Assembly (NCBI GenBank): GCA_016789845.1
Contig: JAEUQA010000045.1
Coordinates: 23,766-87,765, forward strand
DNA from: Chromatiales bacterium
Lineage (GTDB): Bacteria > Pseudomonadota > Gammaproteobacteria > Steroidobacterales > GCA-2729495
Direction of reading: 5' to 3'
DNA length: 64,000 nucleotides
Notes under the pieces: model-generated
Seen by the model: the letters and a program-made list of their open reading frames with translations, nothing else
Database searches by the model: none
What the model was told of the DNA's origin: nothing
Shown: positions 56,420 through 64,000 of the stretch, piece after piece
How the letters are laid out: each line of letters begins with the position of its first letter
How positions within the stretch are numbered: the stretch's first letter is position 1
Position numbers and translations under genes: made by a program

Positions 56420-57409
56420 GTGGAATCCTTCAGAGCGCTGCGCGTGCACCAGGAAGACGGGAAGATCGTCCCGCGCCTGGAGCAGCTGACCCTCGACGAC
56501 CTCGCGCCCGGCAACGTCGTCATCCGGGGCGAGTACAGCAGCATCAACTACAAGGACGCCCTCGCCACCACCGGCAAGGGCAGGATCCTCCGGCGCTTCC
56601 CGCTGGTGGCCGGCGTGGACATCGCGGGCACGGTGGTGAGCTCGGAAGACCCGCGCCTGAAGCCCGGCGATCTCGTGGCCGCCCACGGCTGCGGCATGAG
56701 CGAGACCCACGACGGCGGTTTCGCGGAGTACGCCCGGGTGCCAGCGGACTGGGTCAACAAGCTGCCGCCCGGCATTGACGCCCGCACCGCCATGGGCCTC
56801 GGCACCGCCGGCTTCACCGCCGCCCTCGCCATCCACCGCATGGAGCAGATGGGGCAGGAGCCCGGGATGGGCCCGGTCGCGGTCACCGGCGCCACCGGCG
56901 GGGTGGGCAGCGTGGCCATCGCGCTGCTCGCGGGCCTGGGTTTCAAGGTGACGGCCGTCACCAGCAAGACCACTGCCGACGACTACCTGAAGGGCCTCGG
57001 CGCCAGCGAAATATTTCATCTCAAGGGCCGGGAGCTCGGCACCAAGCCCCTGGAGAAGGTCCTCTGGGGCGGTGCCGTGGACAACCTGGGCGGCGCCACG
57101 CTCGCCTGGCTCACCCGCACCGTCGCGCCCTACGGCAGCATCGCCAGCATCGGCCTGGCCCAGGGGCCGGAGCTGAACACCACCGTGATGCCCTTCATCC
57201 TCCGGGGCGTGAGCCTGCTCGGCATCAACTCCGTGGAGGTGCCTCTCGGGCTGCGTGCCGAGATCTGGCGCCACCTGGCCGGGGACCTGAAGCCCACGAA
57301 CCTGGGGCTGATCGCCACCCGGGAAGTCACCCTGGACCAGGTGCTGGAGGTCGTGGACGGCTGGGTGGACGGGTCCATCACCGGCCGCTGCCTGGTCCGG
57401 CTGCGGTAG
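56420..57409 (+). CDS. acuI: Acrylyl-CoA reductase-like MDR oxidoreductase (AcuI/YhdH)
   Basis: 329-residue zinc-free medium-chain reductase using NADPH. SSINYKDALATTGKG, GVDIAGTVVSS, VTGATGGVGSVAIALLAGLG and GINSVEVP are strong AcuI/YhdH matches. It probably reduces acrylyl-CoA or related electrophilic enones to protect the cell. GTG at 56420. Lies just upstream of rsmG, but there is no evident functional link. Confidence 0.92.
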   Translation: MESFRALRVHQEDGKIVPRLEQLTLDDLAPGNVVIRGEYSSINYKDALATTGKGRILRRFPLVAGVDIAGTVVSSEDPRLKPGDLVAAHGCGMSETHDGGFAEYARVPADWVNKLPPGIDARTAMGLGTAGFTAALAIHRMEQMGQEPGMGPVAVTGATGGVGSVAIALLAGLGFKVTAVTSKTTADDYLKGLGASEIFHLKGRELGTKPLEKVLWGGAVDNLGGATLAWLTRTVAPYGSIASIGLAQGPELNTTVMPFILRGVSLLGINSVEVPLGLRAEIWRHLAGDLKPTNLGLIATREVTLDQVLEVVDGWVDGSITGRCLVRLR

Positions 57410-57414
57410 ATTCC

Positions 57415-58041
57415 TTGGCTATAGTGGAAGACCTGCTCCGGCAGGGGTTGCCGGAGCTGGGCATCCCGGCGGACGACGCGCTGGTCACGGCCTTCGCCGG
57501 TTACCTGCGGCTCCTGGCCCAGTGGAACGAGAACATCAACCTGACCGGGATCCGGGAGCTGGCGGACATGGTGCCGCTGCACATCCTGGACTCGCTGACG
57601 GCCCGGCCGTTCCTGAAGGGCCAGCGGATCGTGGACGTGGGCTGCGGGGCGGGGCTGCCGGGCATCCCGCTCGCGCTGACGGAGCCCGCCCGGCACTTCA
57701 CGCTGGTGGATGGCACGCTGAAGAAGATCCGCTTCGTCCAGCAGGCCATTGCCGATCTCGGGCTGGCGAATGCCGAGGCACTGCACGCGAGGATAGAGGA
57801 CCATAAGCCCGTGCCCCTGTACGACACCGCCATCTGCCGCGCGCTCTCCTCGCTGCCGGACTTCGTCCGCCGCGCGGGAAGCGTGGTGGCGCCCGGCGGC
57901 CAGTTGCTGGCCATGAAGGGCAGGCTGCCGGCGGAGGAGATCCGGGCGCTGCCGAAGGGCTGGCGGCTGGCGGCGGTGACGCCCGTGAAGATCCCGGGCG
58001 TGGATGCCGAGCGCCACATCATCCAGGTGGTGCGCAAGTGA
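57415..58041 (+). CDS. rsmG: 16S rRNA (guanine(527)-N7)-methyltransferase
   Basis: 208 residues. Methylates G527 of 16S rRNA. LLAQWNENINLTGIR, HILDSLTARPFL and IVDVGCGAGLPGIPLAL are diagnostic. TTG at 57415 is 5 bp after the acuI stop; GTG at 57424 is an alternative. The end overlaps parA as GTGA. Usually directly after mnmG, here separated from it by almost 12 kb. Confidence 0.95.
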   Translation: MAIVEDLLRQGLPELGIPADDALVTAFAGYLRLLAQWNENINLTGIRELADMVPLHILDSLTARPFLKGQRIVDVGCGAGLPGIPLALTEPARHFTLVDGTLKKIRFVQQAIADLGLANAEALHARIEDHKPVPLYDTAICRALSSLPDFVRRAGSVVAPGGQLLAMKGRLPAEEIRALPKGWRLAAVTPVKIPGVDAERHIIQVVRK

Positions 58042-58850
58042 GCCGCATCATCGCCATCACCAACCAGAAGGGCGGGGTGGGCAAGACCACCACGTCGGTG
58101 AACCTGGCCGCGTCGCTGGCGGAGCTCAAGAAGCGCGTGCTGCTGGTGGACCTGGACCCCCAGGGCAACGCCACCACCGGCTGCGGCATCGACAAGCAGT
58201 CCCTGGAGGCCACGACCTGCGAGGTGCTGCTGGGCGAGGCCCAGGCGCTCGAGACGATCGTCACGGTGACCAGCGCGGGCTTCGCGCTGCTGCCGGCCAA
58301 CGCCGACCTCACGGCCGCGGAGATCCGGCTGCTGCAGGAAATCGGCCGGGAAATGCGCCTCCGGAAGGCCCTGGAGCCGGTGAAGGGGCTGTACGACTAC
58401 ATCCTCATCGACTGCCCGCCCACCATCAACATGCTGACGCTCAACGCGCTCACGGCGGCGGACGGCGTGCTGATCCCGATCCAGTGCGAGTACTACGCGC
58501 TGGAGGGCCTGTCGTCCCTGCTGGAGACGGTCAAGCAGGTGCGGAACACGGTGAACCCGGCGCTGAACATCGAGGGTCTGCTGCGGACCATGTTCGACCC
58601 GCGGAACCGGCTCGCGATGGACGTGTCCGCGGAGCTGGTGAAGCTCTTCCGGGACAAGGTCTACAACACGGTGATCCCCCGCAACGTGCGGCTGGCGGAG
58701 GCGCCGAGCTTCGGCCTGCCGGCCCTGCAGCACGACAAGGGCTCCCGGGGCGCCCAGGCCTACATGGAGCTGGCGGGCGAAGTGCTGCGCGGGCCGATGC
58801 CGCCGGGCGGGGCGCCGGGCGGCGACGCGGCGCCGTCGGGTCCCGCCTAA
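58038..58850 (+). CDS. parA: Chromosome partitioning ATPase ParA/Soj
   Basis: 270 residues. Deviant Walker A NQKGGVGKTTTSVNLAASL near the N-terminus, then VDLDPQGNATTGCG and LIDCPPTINMLTLNAL. Uses ATP to move ParB-parS complexes of the new origin. GTG at 58038 overlaps the rsmG stop. Confidence 0.97.
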   Translation: MSRIIAITNQKGGVGKTTTSVNLAASLAELKKRVLLVDLDPQGNATTGCGIDKQSLEATTCEVLLGEAQALETIVTVTSAGFALLPANADLTAAEIRLLQEIGREMRLRKALEPVKGLYDYILIDCPPTINMLTLNALTAADGVLIPIQCEYYALEGLSSLLETVKQVRNTVNPALNIEGLLRTMFDPRNRLAMDVSAELVKLFRDKVYNTVIPRNVRLAEAPSFGLPALQHDKGSRGAQAYMELAGEVLRGPMPPGGAPGGDAAPSGPA

Positions 58851-58894
58851 TCGGTTTAGAATGCCGGCCTTCCCCGGCGGCAGGCGAAACCCAG

Positions 58895-59818
58895 ATGGTG
58901 GCGAAACGTACCGGCCTCGGTCGCGGGCTTGAGGCCCTGCTGGGCCCGTCGGCGTCCACGCCGGCGGCGGTTGCCGACCTGCCGGGCCCCGACGCGCCCG
59001 CCCGGGCCACCGGCGAGGGCCTGGCCACCCTGGACGTGGACCTGCTGGTCCGGGGCGCCTACCAGCCCCGCCTGGACATGCACCTGGAGTCCCTGGAGGA
59101 CCTGGCCGCCTCCATCCGGGCCCAGGGGGTGATCCAGCCCATCGTCGTCCGGCCCCTGGCGGAAAAGGGCCCCGGAGGCACGCCCCGGTACGAGATCGTG
59201 GCCGGCGAACGGCGCTGGCGGGCCGCCCAGATGGCCGGCCTCCAGTCCGTCCCGGTGGTGGTCCGGGAGATCCCGGACTCCGCCGCCATCGCCATGGCGC
59301 TGATCGAGAACATCCAGCGGGAGAACCTGAATCCTCTGGAAGAGGCCCTGTCCATCCGCCGGCTCATCGACGAATTCGGCCTGACCCACGAGGAGGCCGC
59401 CGAGGCCATCGGCCGGTCCCGGGTGGCCGTGTCGAACCTGCTCCGCCTGATCCAGCTGGGGGAGGTGGCCCGGGACCTTTTGCAGAAGCGGGCCATCGAG
59501 ATGGGCCACGCCCGGGCCCTGCTGGGCCTGACCGACGGCCGGATGCAGGCCGAGGTGGCCCGGCTGGTGGCCGCCAAGGGGCTGTCGGTCCGGGAAACCG
59601 AGCGGCTGATCAAGCGCATGCTGGAAGGGCCGTCGAAGCCGGCCGCCGATGGGCCGGGGCGGTCCACGGATCCCGATGTCCGGCGCCTGGAGAACGAGCT
59701 GGCGGAAAAGCTGGGGGCCCGGGTGGCCATCCAGCACGGTCGCGGCGGCAAGGGCAAGCTGGTCGTGAGCTACAACAGCATCGACGAGCTCGACGGCATC
59801 CTCGGCCACATCACCTGA
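58895..59818 (+). CDS. parB: Chromosome partitioning protein ParB
   Basis: 307 residues. The N-terminal RTGLGRGLEALLG is typical. The CTP-binding motif is VAGERRWRAAQMAGL, then ALIENIQRENLNPLEEA, a helix-turn-helix (LTHEEAAEAIGRSRVAVSNL) and a C-terminal dimerisation domain. Binds the parS sites found in recF. ATG at 58895; upstream frame is antisense-quality and overlaps parA. Confidence 0.96.
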   Translation: MVAKRTGLGRGLEALLGPSASTPAAVADLPGPDAPARATGEGLATLDVDLLVRGAYQPRLDMHLESLEDLAASIRAQGVIQPIVVRPLAEKGPGGTPRYEIVAGERRWRAAQMAGLQSVPVVVREIPDSAAIAMALIENIQRENLNPLEEALSIRRLIDEFGLTHEEAAEAIGRSRVAVSNLLRLIQLGEVARDLLQKRAIEMGHARALLGLTDGRMQAEVARLVAAKGLSVRETERLIKRMLEGPSKPAADGPGRSTDPDVRRLENELAEKLGARVAIQHGRGGKGKLVVSYNSIDELDGILGHIT

Positions 59819-59820
59819 CG

Positions 59821-59908
59821 GGGGGAATTGGGGACATGCCTAATTTCCCGTGACAGCCCGGCGTGCCAGTCGCAGCCGAGGGAAATTAGGCATGTCCCCA
59901 ATTCCCCC
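59821..59908. repeat. 88 bp palindromic element, 29 bp perfect inverted repeat
   Basis: Arms 59821-59849 and 59880-59908 are exact reverse complements with a 30-base loop. The left arm begins GGGGGAATTGGGGACATGCC. It starts 3 bp after the parB stop and may act as a terminator. A nearby fragment (GGGTCCGGCACCTCTT, 59923-59938) resembles the palindrome family at 42080. The form recalls REP/RAYT-type elements. The remaining 130 bp up to atpI shows nothing definite. Confidence 0.85.
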
Positions 59909-60068
59909 AACTAACAAAACCAGGGTCCGGCACCTCTTCAGCCTTGATTGCACGCCGCAAGATCAATAAACTTCGCCGGCTTGATGCCACCGGGTAGCCG
60001 GTGAGCAGAGGCCGTTTTTGTATCCTCGCTGCACGCCCGCCCTGATGGGCAGATCCTCGGGGCTACGA

Positions 60069-60536
60069 ATGGGCAAATCGCGGGCGTTCAGACCAATGCG
60101 CCGGGCCGCATTCCGGCTGGCTGGCATGCAGTGCGTGATCACCCTGGTGGTGGCCGCTGGTGCCAGCATGTTTGGCGGGCCGGTCGCCGCGTGGTCTGCC
60201 TTGCTTGGCGGCGGAATCGGAATCGTCGCGGGCCTGTATCAGGCCATGCGGATGTTCCGGGTGAGTGCGGCGGAAGATCCCGCCCGGTTCTACCGGGGGG
60301 TCTGGATCAGTGAAGTCGTGAAGATCCTCCTGACGGTGGCTCTCTTCAGCTTCGCCATCCGGATCCTGAGGCCACAGTTTGCGCCCCTGATCGTAGGCTA
60401 CGCCGCCACGTTCATCGCTTACTGGGTGGCGCTGGGTACTGGCTATCCGTGGCTGCCGACCGGGCCCCTGCCGGACGCACCAGCCGAACGACCACAGGAA
60501 GAAGACCCCTCAGCGGGGGCGCGAGACAGCAGGTAG
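60069..60536 (+). CDS. atpI: ATP synthase subunit I
   Basis: About 155 residues, four membrane helices. MRRAAFRLAGMQCVITLVVA, AAWSALLGGGIGIVAGLYQA and the C-terminal hydrophobic pair fit AtpI, which helps assemble the c ring or supply magnesium. The start is uncertain: ATGs at 60045, 60069 and 60096 and TTG at 60018 are all in frame. First gene of the atp operon. Confidence 0.88.
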   Translation: MGKSRAFRPMRRAAFRLAGMQCVITLVVAAGASMFGGPVAAWSALLGGGIGIVAGLYQAMRMFRVSAAEDPARFYRGVWISEVVKILLTVALFSFAIRILRPQFAPLIVGYAATFIAYWVALGTGYPWLPTGPLPDAPAERPQEEDPSAGARDSR

Positions 60537-61382
<846 letters not shown>

Positions 61383-61435
61383 GAACGTCCGACCATTAAC
61401 TGATTTTGTTCGCAATAATTCGGAGTTAGGAGTAA

Positions 61436-61708
<273 letters not shown>

Positions 61709-61769
61709 GTCAGCTGGTCGGGCGAGGGCAGCGGGCCGTTCGCCCCCGAAGAGGGTCAGGAGTCGCAGG

Positions 61770-62240
61770 GTGGATATCAACCTCACATTGATCGGGCAGG
61801 CCATTGCGATGGCCGTGTTCGTATGGTTCTGCATGAAGTACGTCTGGCCGCCCCTCCTTGGAATCATCGAGGAGCGCCGCACCACGATCGCCGACGGCCT
61901 CGCCGCCGCCGACAAGGGCGCCCGCTCGCTGGAAGACGCCCAGGTGAGAATCACGGCCATCGTCGAGGAGGCGCGCGGTCAGGCCCGCTCGATCCTCGAC
62001 CAGGCCCAGACCCGCGCCAACGGCATCGTCGATGAAGCCCGTGCGGGTGCGACCCAGGAGCGCGAGCGCATCCTGCAGTCGGCCCAGGCGGACATCGACC
62101 AGCAGATCAACCGCGCCCGGGACGAACTCCGGGCCCAGGTGGCCGCGATCACCGTGGCCGGCGCCGAGAAGATCCTGGCGCGGGAAATCGATCCCCGCGC
62201 GCACCAGGACCTCCTCGACAAGCTCGCCGCCCAGATCTAG
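61770..62240 (+). CDS. atpF: ATP synthase F0 subunit b
   Basis: 156 residues from GTG at 61770. One N-terminal membrane helix (LIGQAIAMAVFVWFCMKYVW) then a long charged helix forming the peripheral stalk, ending KILAREIDPRAHQDLLDKLA. The upstream open frame overlaps the spacer after atpE and is not part of the protein. Confidence 0.95.
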   Translation: MDINLTLIGQAIAMAVFVWFCMKYVWPPLLGIIEERRTTIADGLAAADKGARSLEDAQVRITAIVEEARGQARSILDQAQTRANGIVDEARAGATQERERILQSAQADIDQQINRARDELRAQVAAITVAGAEKILAREIDPRAHQDLLDKLAAQI

Positions 62241-62267
62241 GCCAGGCAGAACCAGGACAGAGCATCC

Positions 62268-62834
62268 ATGGCCGACCACGGCACCACCGCACGACCCTAT
62301 GCCCAGGCAGTCTTCGAGATTGCCCGCACCGACAACCAGCTGGGCGACTGGTCGCAATTCCTGGCGCTGGCCGCCGAGATCGCGTCGTCCCCCGACGTGG
62401 GCAGCTTCCTCTTCAAGCCGGGCGCCGACGGCCATGCCGTTGCCGATGCCATTGCCGGCATCTGCCGGGAGAAGCTCCCGGCCCTCGCCCTGCTCCGGGA
62501 TGGCCCGAAGTCGGTGGGCGCCGGCTTCCTGAAGGTGCTCGCCGAGAACCAGCGGCTTGGCGCGCTGCCCGACATCCTGGGCCGCTACGAGGTGCTGAAG
62601 GCTGACGCCGAGCGGACCCTCGACGTGGTGCTCACCTCCGCGTCCGCCGTCAGCGACGACCAGCAGAAGCGCATCATCGACTCGCTCAACAAGCGTTTTG
62701 GCCGGCAGGTCCGCCTTGCCGTGCAGCTCGACCCCACGCTCATCGGCGGCGCGCGACTGCAGGTGGGCGACCGCGTCATCGACGGCTCCGTCCGCACCGG
62801 TTTGGACAAACTCGCCACGGCGCTCCGCGCCTAG
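62268..62834 (+). CDS. atpH: ATP synthase F1 subunit delta
   Basis: 188 residues. TTARPYAQAVFEIARTDNQL at the start and DPTLIGGARLQVGDRVIDGS at the end are diagnostic. Links the b dimer to the top of the alpha3beta3 head. Confidence 0.95.
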   Translation: MADHGTTARPYAQAVFEIARTDNQLGDWSQFLALAAEIASSPDVGSFLFKPGADGHAVADAIAGICREKLPALALLRDGPKSVGAGFLKVLAENQRLGALPDILGRYEVLKADAERTLDVVLTSASAVSDDQQKRIIDSLNKRFGRQVRLAVQLDPTLIGGARLQVGDRVIDGSVRTGLDKLATALRA

Positions 62835-62875
62835 ACTGAAACCAGCGCGCTGAACGCGCGTTCAAGGAACTACAT

Positions 62876-64000
<1,125 letters not shown>

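Noticed and set aside
58004..58894. parB reading extended upstream through parA
   Set aside because: Out-of-frame reading of parA; the conserved ParB N-terminus starts at 58895.

Overview
The window is G+C-rich chromosomal DNA from a gammaproteobacterium and contains its replication-origin region. Taxonomy is inferred from gene order. dnaA-dnaN-recF-gyrB is followed on the far side by plsC-gmhB-glyS-glyQ, as next to dnaA in Pseudomonas. rpmH-rnpA-yidC-mnmE leave dnaA in the opposite direction, and rhodanese-grxC-secB-gpsA, mnmG, rsmG-parA-parB and the atp operon are all present. I cannot name the order or genus. Left of dnaA (about 27.5-33.8 kb) the core genes run on the minus strand and right of it mostly on the plus strand, which puts the origin at or beside dnaA. 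Two parS sites lie inside recF, and the cognate parAB genes are at 58-59.8 kb.

Layout. 0-8.2 kb: murI, a type-2 leuA, an Lrp-type regulator, a SCO copper chaperone, and a very large secreted protein that joins a galactose-oxidase-type copper radical domain to a MauG/peroxidase-like dihaem cytochrome and dockerin-like repeats. 8.4-13.8 kb: a CHRD protein with a PEP-CTERM-like tail, a hotdog thioesterase, a HIT protein, and a minus-strand envC-ctp-diguanylate cyclase-crcB set. 13.8-17.5 kb: rhodanese-grxC-secB-gpsA, with trmL and a dihydroorotate dehydrogenase back to back. 18.3-23.1 kb: the nitrogen module glnA-DUF4124-ntrB-ntrC, with a sigma-54 promoter and two NtrC sites readable upstream of glnA. 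23.2-37.6 kb: the housekeeping and origin block.

Accessory DNA interrupts the mnmE...mnmG-rsmG-parAB order twice. At 37.6-43.4 kb there is a HAF-repeat surface protein, a decayed alcohol dehydrogenase, a methyltransferase, a queuosine-precursor transporter and a second GGDEF protein. At 45.5-57.4 kb there is an oligopeptide ABC operon, two toxin-antitoxin modules facing each other, a glutathione transferase, and what looks like a short integrase-less integron cassette array. That array has at least two attC-like sites around a HEPN/AbiU2-like gene and an unknown gene. SIMPL, cytochrome c4-like and AcuI genes follow. The atp operon (60.0 kb to the right edge) closes the window inside atpA.

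Four themes recur. First, several genes have no ATG, GTG or TTG where the protein should begin: crcB, rnpA, ntrB and the Gp49-type toxin. In crcB and rnpA an in-frame CTG overlaps the upstream stop as CTGA. Second, the window holds dispersed palindromes: a REPIN inside the coding sequence of an ABC permease, a related single REP at the end of the SIMPL gene, and two long perfect inverted repeats. Third, stops and starts overlap often (TTGA, GTGA, CTGA), which suggests widespread translational coupling. Fourth, two exported proteins end in PEP-CTERM-like signals, which implies an exosortase elsewhere. I saw no tRNA, rRNA, CRISPR array, transposase or integrase gene.
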